Positions 1-11,759 of a DNA stretch of 60,000 bases are shown in pieces. Both the position numbers and the translations under genes were made by a program. This DNA is from Membranipora membranacea (taxonomy: Eukaryota > Bryozoa > Gymnolaemata > Cheilostomatida > Membraniporidae). The notes under the pieces are model-generated. The model was given only the letters and a program-made list of their open reading frames with translations. It was not told the DNA's origin and searched no databases. The DNA is taken from contig OU612073.1 of the NCBI GenBank assembly GCA_914767715.1, positions 684,001-744,000 of the forward strand, read 5' to 3'. How positions within the stretch are numbered: position 1 is the stretch's first letter; every line of letters begins with the position of its first letter.

Positions 1-89
1 ATTATATAATATTCACGATGATACAAAACATCTGATATGTCCATGAACATATAAATACTCTAGACTGGAAACTATTGGCTATTGGTAGT

Positions 90-818
90 GTATACTATCA
101 CAGAGTAAGGATATACAGAGGGGACACTTCAATGATCGTTATAGTGCCTGCGGTTTTTGATTAATTGGGGGAAAATTGTGCACAGCTGGATGCCGAAAAC
201 TCATTATCTCTATATGTTATAATGTCATTTTTCTTGCAGACATCTCTACCTATGATGGGCCATAATTCATTCTGTATTTATCCTAAAGACTGAATTCCAA
301 CATTGTTAGAATGTCCAACCTTCAAGCTTTACACCATATGATTGTCATTTTTTGCTAGGATACATAGGCTATGAGCTATCTGCATTTGTAAAATGAGTTT
401 TATTATATAATATAGATTTACGTGTGGCAATTGATAAACTTCTGGTCATAAAAATTAGGAAATGTCCGTGTATTGACCCAGGCCACATGTAACTCTATAT
501 GATATAACTCATTTTAAAAACACAGATAGCTCATAGCCTATGTATCCTAGCAAAAAATGACAATAATATGGTGTATAGCTTGAAGGTTGGACATTCTAAC
601 AATGTTGGAATTCAGTCTTTAAGATAAATACAGAATGAATTATGGCCCATCATAGGTAGAGATGTCTGCAAGAAAAATGACATTATAACATATAGAGATA
701 ATGAGTTTTCGGCATCCAGCTGTGCACAATTTTCCCCCAGTTAATCAAAAACCGCAGGCACTATAACGATCATTGAAGTGTCCTCTCTGTATATCCTTAC
801 TCTGTGATACTAGTATAC
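90..818. mobile_element. Palindromic (foldback) DNA element, about 730 bp
   Basis: The arm at about 90-400 recurs in reverse complement at about 505-818 with roughly 95% identity over some 310 bp, leaving a central spacer of about 100 bp. Both ends carry GTATAC next to a CTGTGATA-type sequence. No open reading frame is present, so this is a non-autonomous inverted-repeat element. Weaker inverted similarity (TATTGGCT and its complement) continues about 17 bp outwards, so the true ends may be 73 and 838. I found no clear target-site duplication and cannot assign a superfamily. Confidence 0.8.
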
Positions 819-1217
819 TGAAGCATAGTCAGCCAATACACGAAAACATACTCTGTGACAGAATGCAAAGTTGACATTCTACTGACATGCTGATGGAATT
901 AGGTCAAGTCAGACAGCTTGGTAAAATTGTAAATGGGTTACGTCTGCTTTGAGAGAAGACAATGGATCAGGACCTCTTCAGGGTAACAGTTTTTCATAGT
1001 AAGTTTTGATATTAATTAAATTGCTGTGCCGAAACCTTGTTCTATCACTAATCACTATTGGCATATGAGTGAAACCATTATCATGCCAGTTTTTTTTTAA
1101 TGAGATTCAGTTGGAAAGAAAACATTATGCTAGGCTTACGAATTCGAACCAAACACTGACTAGACTGAGAAGAGAAAAAGAGCTGAATAGAGGGAGGGTT
1201 TTATACAAGACAGTCAC

Positions 1218-2459
1218 CTGTTCATTGAGCTGTGATAGGTCCAGCTGTCTGTGTCTAGATCCAGATCTCGACCTTCTCTCTCGTATATCAGCTGGTGTAG
1301 TACGGGACGCGGACCGACCCGCCCGACCTGCACTATCACCTATATCTGGAGGTCTGATAGTCTGATACGACTCATGAGCAGGTGTTACATCAGGTAACTG
1401 TAGGTCTGTCTGAGGAGGCGTGGCTACTCGGGGAGGCGGAGATATATTGGAAGTGATGTCATCATGAGATGGCGACGGTCTGTAACAAGAATAGATCAGA
1501 CTAGATTGCTACATGGAGAAGTAATGGTGGCAGATTTGCTCAGTTTTTATCAGAGACCGAGGCAAAGATCAGCATCACATCACAGCAAACATAAATGCCG
1601 ATCTCAATTGTGAATAGGACCGTATCAATCGGGCAATTATAGATAAACAGTTCTTTCTTCGTTATCAAGACTCAGTTGAATGCAATTTTACGGTTAAAGT
1701 TTTCCCCGGAAAGCCACACAGCAGTGTCTAGGAGTTCACTGCCGACAAGTTTGGTTTAGTAATTGCTCTTACATCATCTCACATTTCAAAAACACACAGC
1801 AGGAATACTGCTAAAAATAATTAGCAACGAGTTATTGATATTTTGGTATCAAAATCTTTGTTCAGAAATCAAGCGCAGTGACTCAGCTCAGACAGTCTCT
1901 ATGTATGAGGATGAGAATTTACACATTGGCAAGATATGCAGTGACAAATCCTCAGTTATCGCAGTGAATGAGACCTCCGGCGGAATCTTTTGAGGAGGTA
2001 ATGAGGTTTTGTTGGTTTTAATTTGAATGGTCTCCCTGAGTCGATTGGTGCACATGTTCGAATCGCATGTACCTGTTTGGGAGTTTGCTTGAGTAGGTCC
2101 TAGATCAAGTTTAGTTCATATAGCCAGCGTTGGAATTGCCCCCTCTCTACTGACACACCGAAGGGAAAAAGCCTTTGGCATGTGAGTAGAGGGAGGTAAA
2201 TGGATCATACTTGATCTTAGAATGTCCTCTAAGAGGCACAGCATTGAAACCAGAAGCGTGTAGGCGCGAGATGTTGAGGTTACTCACAGCAAAATAAAAT
2301 AGTGAGAAGCACAATGCTTAAAGCAGCTCTAGATGCTGATCATACAAGGTTCTTACCTCTTCATAATAGACACTGAAACCATACAACAGTGATAATAATT
2401 CTATACGCAGCTTACTCAATACATGATTATCATTTGTCACACAATTTCATACCAATGCC

Positions 2460-2496
<37 letters not shown>

Positions 2497-5400
2497 TGGT
2501 GTACTCCAAAGATAATCCCATCAAGACCTGGAGTTCCCCAAGAACCTAATCATAACTGTAATCTTATACAGATTGTATATCTAGCCCAGTTGCTCAGCCA
2601 CATTTCAATTTGTTTGAATCATCAAAACAACAAAAAAGTGGCTGCATGACAAGGCTATCAAAAAACCTCGAGTTGTGACAGAATGTCACTTATATATCCT
2701 ACATGATGAGTACTGACAAACAACGTCCCAACCCTAAACCTTCTCACTCAACTCTTCTACTCCTACACAGCGATACACCAACATAACGCAGTACGAACTA
2801 GTAACTAATCTAAGTGCTGACAATATATTACAACTCTTTTTAAATGGCGATTGTATGAATATCAAAAGAGCTTCCTCAACTCTATTGTAACTTGTTTAGC
2901 AATAAAAGTTATCTTATCTTATCTTTGTGCTGCACATATTATAGTGCTGCTCATATAGTAGGACTCATTCTTAGCACACTTGATATAGAAGGACCATAGA
3001 CTTAATAATAAACCTAGACAGGACACCATATACAGCTGAAGTGAGGCACTTAATTATGGGCGACGTAACAACATAGTGTCCTGTCTAGGTTCATTAAGTC
3101 TATGAGAAGGGCTGATTATAACGTACCTGAGAATCTCCAGCTGGTCGATAGCATCAGTAGACTTAGTCAGGTCAGCTGGATCTAGATAGTTCCTTATAAT
3201 CTGAAGTATAGCAGCTCTTATCTCACTATCTCTATCATACTCACCCATAATCATCATTAGATCGTTCAGCCCTGTATAACAAATGGACTACAGTTAGCCA
3301 TCATCTATACCTCTGTACCGTCCTGCATACAGTTATTATGTAATAGCTGTAAGGGAGAGATCTGTGTGTATCACTTGTATTCCAGTAGATTTACCTGAGC
3401 CAGTTTAGAGGGCGTTTGATCCTGTGCGAACTACGCATACTGGCGAGGCCAAGTGGTTATCATCAAAGTCTGCAGATCGAGAGTTCAAGTCCCTGTGGCA
3501 GCAGATAATTTTGAAGTCTCTGCACGGACTCAATCCCCAGGATTGGATGCATATTTCAATGGCCAGCTAAGGCGTGTCAACTCAGCCCGAGCTCAAAACT
3601 CACATTGAAACAGAGTGTATGTGGGACAAGTATGTTCTGTTCTATCTCTGTATAGTTGTGGCCGACAAGTTATGTAGCAAGAATGGCATTGGCCAGGTTT
3701 ATTGGGGATAAGTTGCCTTCATTGGAAATGAGACGCATTGCAGAGCACATTTTGACAGATAAAACAGTCTGTCATCGAGGTGAACATTTGATTTGCAGTT
3801 GCTTTTAAATATCCCCAGAAGCCCAGTCCAATGGTAACTGCTGCAGACATTACACAGTAGTAATAATCGGCAGTGATGACCATCTCATGTCTTACCTTGC
3901 TGGAACTGTTCAGTAGCTGATGGATTAGTAAACATCATAGAAGTCAGACAGACTAGAGCCTCATGTACTGTATCTGTCCAGCCAAGCTTACTGTATCTCT
4001 GTACAAGGTGGATAGTGGTCAGAATCGTCTTCTCTTTAACCATAGCGTTAGATCGAACTCGGCTGGGAAGATTTATAAAAAAATTCAGAATTTCTACACC
4101 ATTTAGTCTGTGAATAAAAACTTGTAAAACAAACATTAACAATGATATACTACACATCGAGGGTAGGTTTGTGGTTCAGGGATCAGAGCACTTACTCACA
4201 ACTGTCTTGCCGCATCTGCAGTCTGCTGTGTTAGCTTTACTGAATTGAGGGGGAGGCAGTATTGTCAAGAGGCGGCACCATCTCAAGCCACCAATATATC
4301 ACAACACAAACACAAAAATGAATCCGCACAAGTGAGGAACTTAAGTACCCGAGTCCACAGACAATAACATATAACCCTTACCTGTTACTAGCCATATGAC
4401 CGAGTAGGAGCATAGCCTTAGTACATATGTCCATATGTGGACATATAGAGGCTAGCTCAGTGATCACAGACAGAGCAGACCACTGATTCACCATACACTC
4501 ACTGATAGTATAGTTACCCAGAGTAAGTGTCTGTAGTATAGATAGAGCAGAGGTAAGCAGACTCACAGAGAACGGACACGGCTGTATACCTGTAAGAAAC
4601 AAATTTACCTTACCATAAAACTACAGTGAAGAAGGTTAAAAACTACCCAAAGACCAAAACATGTTATAGTCAGGCAGCTATTTATGAGTTGCCTTCCCTT
4701 ATGACAGCGACTCTTTCCACCATCAAATAATTCATGCCAAGTAGAGCATTGAAATTTTTAACATGCAAATCTGACACATTTTTATCATAAGTAACTGCCT
4801 GACTATAACATGCTTTGATCTTTGGGTAGTTTTCAGGTGGTATGCGAAAGTATGTAAATGATTACTCATAATCAGGGCTTAACAAGCTTCCTTGCCCACT
4901 GCGATCATGCGGACTACATTCAAGTTAGATTTCCATGTGACATGTAAAGAGGCCGATGGGGATGTACCAACGGAAAAGGCCTATACATTTATTAGTATTG
5001 AGGCTACACAGCCAGACCAAGAGAGCTGTCTAAAAGAAACTGAGTCATACCTCCGTGAAAAAAGAACTGTTTGAATAATTATGCGCAGCCGATTTCTTGT
5101 AGTAGAGCGATTCAGGCTCAGATATAATATACCTCTTATAGTGAATAGAGTAACTGAAGGCATGATATGTATAAGGGTCTGACAGGGCTGGTGTATTTGC
5201 GACAGTCTAACTATAATCTGTAATCCGTAATCTAAAGATATCACGGTATATAATCCATCTGCTTTATCTGACACTGAACACACCTGATAAATACATAAGA
5301 TGATGTTTATATTATCAAGAAGCCTGGCATCTGTGGTGTTATCTACTCATATATCACTCTGGCGAATTTATGAATAGACCCATGTGCATGTATTATGGTT

Positions 5401-8400
5401 TTGTTTTGATTAGCTGATGGGTTTTGGTTTGTTGTTATGTGGAGTTGTTTGTTCATGTTCAAACAACACATCCAACTTAAGTATTTAACTTCAAGTTATT
5501 GGACTGAATCCCAGTCTAATTCATACTTGCCAAGTAATCTAAATACAAAATAGGGAGATTTCACTTTACGGCGATACTGCACCACAACGTGGTGCTTCGA
5601 GGGTGCGAAGCACCCGAGTCACCCACCTGGGGGTTTGGGGGGCGGTGTGAGCCCCCCAACGGGGTACGGGGCGGAGCCCTGTCTGCAGAAGCTATGAGAG
5701 CGTTTCCAGCCACTAGGAAGGGCTAAAAAGGTATATTTGACCCCAAATAATTTCATGTTTGTACTAGTACTTAATTAAATATAAAACTGAGGTGAAATAC
5801 ACTTTAAACAATTACAATCAATCCATGGGCCCCTGGGACTCTTACATACATACCTTTACATTGTCAATGTCAAGTATCAAACACCCCATTGGCAAAGTAG
5901 AGGCATGTAAGTCCCAGGTGTCCATGGCTACAAGTGCCCATGCATCATCAAGATCTGAAAATGTGCTCAGTCACAGCAGGGAGAATCCAGATAAGGTACT
6001 ATATTCCTGTTTGACTAACATTAAATATGTTTCAAAGTCTTTGGTCCAAGCTTTGTTAAATTGTAGTGGACATACCGTTGGAATTGGTAGGTTTCTATTT
6101 CCTTTCACTTAAATTTAACTAGAGTAGACAGTACAAAATTAATACTAAAAAATGTGTGATCTGAAAGGAAATGAAAACTAAATGTTTACACTTGACTAGC
6201 TACTTTATATTGTGACCAATGACAGTCAGTGTTGTGAGTTATGAGAGGATGCTATTGGTCATTTACAATAATAGGCTGAATCTTAACAAAACAGGTAAAT
6301 TTGTTAGGAATATTTAATTTGATAATTCTTTCAATTTTGTGTGCAAAGACCTTAACAGTAACTAGTCAACAACAACATGTGCTTGGATAACTATCTAAAA
6401 ATTGCGATTGGACTGTTTTCTCTAAAATCTGGAGGAAATAGTGAGATTTACAAAAAGTGGGAGGTGGGTGTAAAAATCTGGAGGGTCACGCCTAAATCGG
6501 GAGACTTGGCAAGTATGGTCTAATTACCAAGGTGGAAATTAAATCAAGATCTGCAGAAGCAACATAATGAAATTTAATATTTTTTCCCATGTAAAATATG
6601 TGACATCAACATAAATTCTTTTGGTGAATCAGCGAAAAATTCAAACTCAAATCTCAATATTATTAATATCAAAAACAGAAGTATTACAAACAATGTGGGG
6701 TGTAACATATACCTGAGCTCTGTAGAATATCTCGCCAGCTTTGAGGGAACAATGCAAGCTCTTGATAGCTCCTCTTACTGTCACCAAATCTCCAACTTCA
6801 GGAGCCGAGGCTAGAAGGGTGTGGTCCACATCCTGTAAGACTTGCTCAATGTCTGACACCTGTTTTCGTCAAATGCACGTGGAATCGTTTCAGATGATAT
6901 AAGACTTGGAGTGTCCATAAAGTAAATATAAGGAGAACAAAGAGAAGCTCGCTAGTAGCGGTACAGACTTCTTCAACAATCATACTGCATAACAAGCTAG
7001 AAGCCATATCTCACTTTTTTAGTCGGAAGCTTAAGGCTAACTATTGTAACAATGGCAGAAGGGAGAGGAACCCCCTCCTACCCCTGTGGAGCTGAGTCTA
7101 AATATCAAATTACCTGATTGATTTTATCTAGCTCATGAGCAAAGAAGTGAGGGCCGATCACGATCTCGGAGGGGATGACGTCTCGGTAGTTATCTCCTCC
7201 TGTTATAATCAAAATGTGAATCAGGAATCAGGGCAGTCATTTACTATCAGTGGTGATCAATCTGAGTAATCGCACTACGTTTATGCCTGGTGATTTACAA
7301 TTTCAAAAAAAATTCTATATGAGATACGTTTTCAGCTCTGTCAATCATTAATTATTTTTTTCCTTTCTTTCTTTTGGCACATAACGAAAAGCTTTTTTTG
7401 TTGTTGAAAAATGATAATAATGCAAATTCAAAAATAAAAAACTTTTTTTGCTGTGGAGTGGTTCGACTTGAGACTTCAAATTAAATTTTGGTGAATTACA
7501 AAGTTTAATCACATGAAGTACCTGTATTATTAGTCTGTTTATCTGTGGTGTCTTTGCTCAGGTTATTCTCACCAAACCAGGCGAGATTTCTTTTTGATAT
7601 CAGCTCAGCTAGGTTAGTATCTTCTTCTGTACTGGTATCGAACACATCTCCGATACAATGCCGTAACTGTAACGTCCTTATAGGATAGTAATACAAATAC
7701 AATATATCCCATAATAGTGCATAACACTGATATATAACAATTATATTATATTGATATACAATACAATGTCGTAACTGTAACGTCCTAATAACTTAGTAAT
7801 AATAATACAATAAATATTATACCCTATATTAGTGTATAACAATGGTATATTATTTATTATAATGATATATGATAATAATATCTCATACCCACAAGCTACA
7901 CTTCTCCATCCATATCACATATTCAGCATTAGATGAGAATGTACAATGTGTCATGACATTATGCTGTATCGCATAATGGCCTCACTTCTAGGCCATTCTG
8001 AATTTCAGATCTCGTTACACGCCAAAAAATGTCAAATTGATGTTAAGGTAGAAACACACTGGCGATTATTACAAAGTGCATCGCCAAAGCGAAATGTTTG
8101 CATTGGAATAAAAACCATTGTGTCACTTTGCCAAATGTCTTTGTAATAATGGTCAGTGTGTTTAAACCTTAAAACTAGAACTTAGAGATGACCCGAAACT
8201 ACAAACACTCAGAGTAGGAGGTAATTGCAACAAACATTTAGACAGAGGCAAAGTATGGGGCAGATTTTTAGGACAAGATTTGGTGAGTCATCAGAAGGCT
8301 ACTAAGAAGACTAGATGTATAATAGATAATATAGATAGTATACACACTTGCAGCCAAATAGTTGTAACATTAGTTGACATTTCTCTTTGCTGGCTCCAAT

Positions 8401-10463
8401 ATCATACCGATGCTCTCGAACGACTAGATTACGATTCACCATACGGGCCTGAAGCTACAAGAACAAGATTAAAAAGTAAGACATGATTTTCCATGAGAAT
8501 AGACAGTTTTCTGAGCTCTTATTTATGCCTCAATTCGGGGTTGTCCTCTCTCCAGTTTGGTACTTTTAACACATGCTGCATAGGAAAAACGTGCTGAAAA
8601 GAGGGTCATCTTGAAAACCGCATATGTTAGGACAAAAATGATTTTGATTCAGAATCTACACTATTGAAAACTGATAAGGACATAGTTTGGGAAATAATTT
8701 TGGTATTCGGATAGTCAATTATATCAATTTCTGCCAGTTTTGCGGACAAATTTCATGGATTTTTTCATGAATATCGTCACTAAAATTAAGATCTATCAAC
8801 ATTCAAGCCTCCAATTGTTTGGAAACCCTGTCTCGCAGTGTTTTTTATGGTGCAGATTCTGAATCAAAAATCATTTTTGTCCTAACATAAGTGCTTTTCA
8901 AGATAACCCTCTCTCAGCACGTTTTTCCTATGCGGCATGGGTTAAAAGTACCAAACTGGAGGGAGGACAGCTCCGAATTGAGGCATAAATCAGAGCTCAG
9001 AAAACTATCTATAAGATGAAACGAAGTGGCCATTGGTTGTGTATATATTATTGCAGCTTTCTATTGGAGAACATTTCAGGATCATTTTGTATTTTGTGTT
9101 ACATCGATATATGATCATAACTGAACAGTATCATGTAATCCATTTTATTCTGGATTAGCAATCATCAGAACTCAAAAGTTTTCCATGTATACATTAAACA
9201 TGCTGTATACTTCTTATAAAGGAGACTTAGGCAGAGTGAAAACTGAAATCGAATCTCAATTTCAAATGGAGACGGTTGCAAATTGGATTTTTTCTTAAAC
9301 TAAAGTATGATATAATAGACATACCATCCTATCTAGTTTAGTTTGATACATAAAGAGAGTACGTTTGTTAGGATCACATAGAGACAGGCACAGTGGTATT
9401 ATATCAGATAATGTGATCTGTAGTTCTGTAGGGAGTAAGACATCACTAAGACGGCGTAGTAAGGAGAGACAACACTCTGATAACTCCTTATCTGTATATA
9501 ATCTCTGTCCTGATAGTACTACACAGATTATCTGTCAAAATAGTACATAACATAATACAGAATAATATATTATAATTATAATAAATAGAAAATAATGATT
9601 TTAATAGCAATCAGCATTAACAGATAAATATGATAACAACAAAAGGTAAATTTGATGATATTTTGCGAGACTTACCCTGACTGTTTTATATGATATGAGT
9701 TGTTTCTTGACAAAGTTGGCATCATATGTAGATGACTTGTGACAGAATTCTATGAGTGTTGTGAGCACAAGTTTAATTAGCGTTATACTCGACGATCCTG
9801 TCAACACCTTCATCAGGTTGATTATTACATCCTACAAGTAAAATAACCTCATTCTCTTGTAGCACAGACCTCAGAGGACTATCCGATTATTGGAAGTGAA
9901 AGGAGCTGATGCACATATCATAATTCATATAAAGAATATTGATGATGTTGGTATATTTTCATATCGATAAGCAAAAGTTTTCATGTGTATCCATAGCTAA
10001 GGCTAAAATAAGAATATCTTACTTTATCAGCTAAGTGCTATCTGGTATTTCCATAAAGATTGAATAGGCATCAGTTCTGATATCTCGTTCCAAATAAATA
10101 CATTGTGAAAAGAACTCACCCAATTTTGTGTCTTATTAAACGACAGCAAAGTGATGTTTTAATTATGAGGTTCCGACAGTCTTTCAAGTTTGGAACACAA
10201 TGCCACTTCTTTTGTTTTTGGTTGGCCGCAGTCAGCATGGCAAAGACTATGCTCTCCCAGCAACCTATATGGAATAATTATCTTGTTAAATAACCCACGG
10301 AATAGTAAGTGAGGCTCTCACAGCCGCTTACCTGTCTGGGAAATATAGGATTTCTTGTAGAGAGGAACTCAGTGAGCACAGACTTGAGGCACCTGAAGTA
10401 CTGCTCCTCCTTCTCGGAGTAGTCAATCGATAGAAGCTGTTTGGTGAGAGCAGCAGCTGACAT
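1218..10463 (-). CDS. Armadillo-like repeat protein with an extended Tudor domain (3' end uncertain)
   Basis: Twelve exons, all in phase: 10463-10332, 9831-9676, 9531-9325, 7963-7889, 7666-7522, 7199-7114, 6859-6713, 5283-5133, 4589-4382, 4107-3896, 3271-3127, 1479-1218 (about 642 aa). Residues 1-165 are Leu-rich helices of armadillo/HEAT character. Residues about 179-360 look like an extended Tudor domain: EYVIWME near 179, IGPHFF near 255, core GDLVTV near 290, YRAQ near 313 and the diagnostic DYG at 334-336. Helical repeats return at about 367-554, followed by a Pro/Ser/Arg-rich tail with an RSRSGSR stretch. Extended Tudor domains usually bind symmetrically dimethylated arginine, often on Piwi proteins, so a germline granule role is possible; that is inference. 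The tail may read through to a stop near 1124 or splice onward. An extra exon in 8.2-8.5 kb cannot be excluded. I do not recognise a named orthologue. Confidence 0.75.
2018..2225 (+). repeat. Possible tRNA-derived SINE
   Basis: A TGAGTCGATTGG stretch followed at RNA polymerase III spacing by GTTCGAATCGC resembles split A and B boxes. A similar arrangement occurs at 34.9 kb. It lies in an intron of the Tudor gene. The family is not recognised and the limits are approximate. Confidence 0.3.
2461..2496. repeat. (GTAA)n microsatellite
   Basis: Nine uninterrupted GTAA units, in an intron of the armadillo-Tudor gene. Confidence 0.95.
2520..2925 (+). mobile_element. 5'-truncated non-LTR retrotransposon 3' end
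   Basis: The stretch ends in AATAAAAG followed by a TTATC tandem tail (2907-2925), the sort of 3' end left by many CR1/L2/Jockey-like LINEs. Upstream sequence has degraded coding-like patches in the plus orientation but no intact frame. Length and family are approximate. Confidence 0.45.
2995..3104. mobile_element. Short inverted-repeat element (MITE-like)
   Basis: CATAGACTTAAT at the left matches ATTAAGTCTATG at the right, and the arms continue inwards for about 33 bp through CCTAGACAGGACAC and its complement. It lies just downstream of the 3271-3127 exon. No target duplication is certain. Confidence 0.7.
3440..3530 (+). repeat. Possible tRNA-derived SINE head
   Basis: AGGCCAAGTGG (A-box-like) is followed about 35 bp later by GAGTTCAAGTCCC (B-box-like). 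The flanks do not form a tRNA acceptor stem, so it is not a functional tRNA. Intronic. Confidence 0.35.
4638..4833. mobile_element. Inverted-repeat MITE, family A, full copy
   Basis: AAAACTACCCAAAGA at the left end and its complement at the right end extend into arms of about 42 bp containing a TGTTATAGTCAGGCAG motif. A related, partly degraded copy lies at 30603-30698 in the kinesin gene, so this is a dispersed family. Confidence 0.75.
5522..6517. mobile_element. Non-autonomous hAT-like DNA transposon, 996 bp
   Basis: Terminal inverted repeats CATACTTGCCAAG (5522-5534) and its exact complement (6505-6517) are flanked by a perfect 8-bp target duplication, GTCTAATT, at 5514-5521 and 6518-6525. 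An 8-bp duplication and short terminal repeats are characteristic of the hAT superfamily. There is no transposase; the longest frame (5792-6112, 106 codons) has no recognisable similarity. A GC-rich patch at about 5574-5690, unlike the AT-rich surroundings, contains small hairpins. Inserted in an intron of the armadillo-Tudor gene. Confidence 0.85.
7654..7860. repeat. 109-bp tandem duplication covering a splice acceptor
   Basis: The block starting at 7654 (TACAATGCCGTAACTGTAAC) recurs at 7763 with a few changes; the period is 109 bp. The left copy contains the 3' splice site and first bases of the 7666-7522 exon of the Tudor gene, so a second acceptor-like GTTACAG now sits in the intron. Confidence 0.75.
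8047..8168. mobile_element. 122-bp MITE with TTAA target duplication
   Basis: TTAA at 8043-8046 and 8169-8172 flanks arms of about 30 bp: GGTAGAAACACACTGGCGAT on the left and the near complement at 8139-8168. TTAA duplication suggests piggyBac-type mobilisation; this is inferred from the target site only. Confidence 0.7.
8501..9010. mobile_element. 510-bp element with terminal inverted repeats of about 160 bp
   Basis: The left arm starts AGACAGTTTTCTGAGCTC and the right arm ends with the near complement GAGCTCAGAAAACTATCT. Similarity between arms continues to about 8660 and 8850 with scattered mismatches. No coding capacity. It lies in the intron between the 9325 and 7963 exon edges of the armadillo-Tudor gene. 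Confidence 0.85.
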
Positions 10464-11625
10464 GTTTATTTCTTAGCAGAGCGTGCCGTCCACTATAAAA
10501 CACAATCATTAATTGTAATACCCTCTACCTATAGCCTTATAAAGAAGCATTTTATACTTTTAATTTACACCCCTTAACTTATTCATAATACGATTCTAAG
10601 GGTTTGACAATCACCAGTTTGAGCGATGAGTTCGCTGTCACTCCCTGTTTTGAGCTATCCATTTCATTTCCATGTTCTACATTTCAAAATAAATTACAGC
10701 TATGCTGTAGTATGTTGGATAGGCCCTGGGGGCTGATGTCTGGGAGACATGTCCCAAGACACCTATGAGAGTTGTATAACAAAAGGCCTTTCGTTTGGTG
10801 AACAAAGGAGTACAATGGCAGGCAAGGTTTGCTTGTCTGAATTCATGTTGGGTGTGTGTGATCGATGGTTGGGGAACATTTGTATGCTAGCCTCAGTTCT
10901 CCACTTTTGCTACATTAATTTGTGGGTATACACAATCAACCAGCTGCTGAAAATATGTAGGAACCACTGGTAAAGGGTATTTTACAACTGTACTTTATTT
11001 TTTAATGAATTCGATAACCATTTAATGATAAATATTATTATGGAGATAGGCTACCAATTCATATTTATTATAATTATTTATTTTCAACTCATGTGTGATA
11101 TGAAGATGAGGAGTAGAGCATTAGCGAATTCATGATACCTATAATGACTTAATTTTTCAATCATCAATTTAAGTAATAATTGTAGTGTTGTCAACTCAAA
11201 ATTGTTTTAGAAGTAAACAGTAATATCACTCTAAGCTTAGCCAATGTGTTTGATCTGATTGGATGTTAGGGTGGGGAGTCAGTAAGATTAACAAACAACC
11301 AGTCCGTTACCTGAGCCTGGTTACTTTAATTTTTCACTCAGTTACAATGTAACTATTTCTACTAGAAAGTATAGTACTATCAATCAATGATAAGAGTTCA
11401 TCATCATCTAGTACTAACCACAACTAAAGGCCACTGAAATATCAGTCAGATATATATAACTACTTCCACAACAGATACAGTAGATAGGCCTACTCACTGG
11501 CAAGTGCCAGGGGAGTGGTAACATCATCATAGGCAAGCTGAGCTAAGAAAGTGGGAATCAATTAGAATATGTATGGGTTTGAGAACATGAACATACACTC
11601 ACTCAATCCAATGATAATGTATCTT
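10464..11625. other. Intergenic spacer, upstream of the armadillo-Tudor gene
   Basis: AT-rich sequence with no convincing exon on either strand. It should contain the promoter of the minus-strand armadillo-Tudor gene near 10.5 kb, but I see no distinctive promoter motif. A 74-codon plus frame at 10749-10973 has no recognisable features and no splice context. Confidence 0.5.
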
Positions 11626-11759
11626 ACCTCGAAGCTTACCTCGATGATTGTAGAACACTCTAATAAAGCCCTAGGGCATAAAGGGGAGTGCCTCATATAT
11701 TTACCATTTGTGAGCAAAAAACCAGTGGTTTAGGCAGGGGTAACAGCATATAGCCGTCA

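Noticed and set aside
1069-1365. A 98-codon plus-strand frame
   Set aside because: It is antisense to the Ser/Arg/Pro-rich last visible exon of the armadillo-Tudor gene.
5792-6112. A transposase inside the hAT-like element
   Set aside because: The 106-codon frame lacks any hAT motif and is far too short; the element is non-autonomous.
8173-8486. An open plus-strand frame of about 105 codons (and a 35-codon minus frame on the same stretch) inside an intron of the Tudor gene
   Set aside because: No recognisable domain. The minus frame with its nearest acceptor and donor does not keep phase with the flanking exons, which already join in phase without it. It may hide an extra exon, but I cannot support one.
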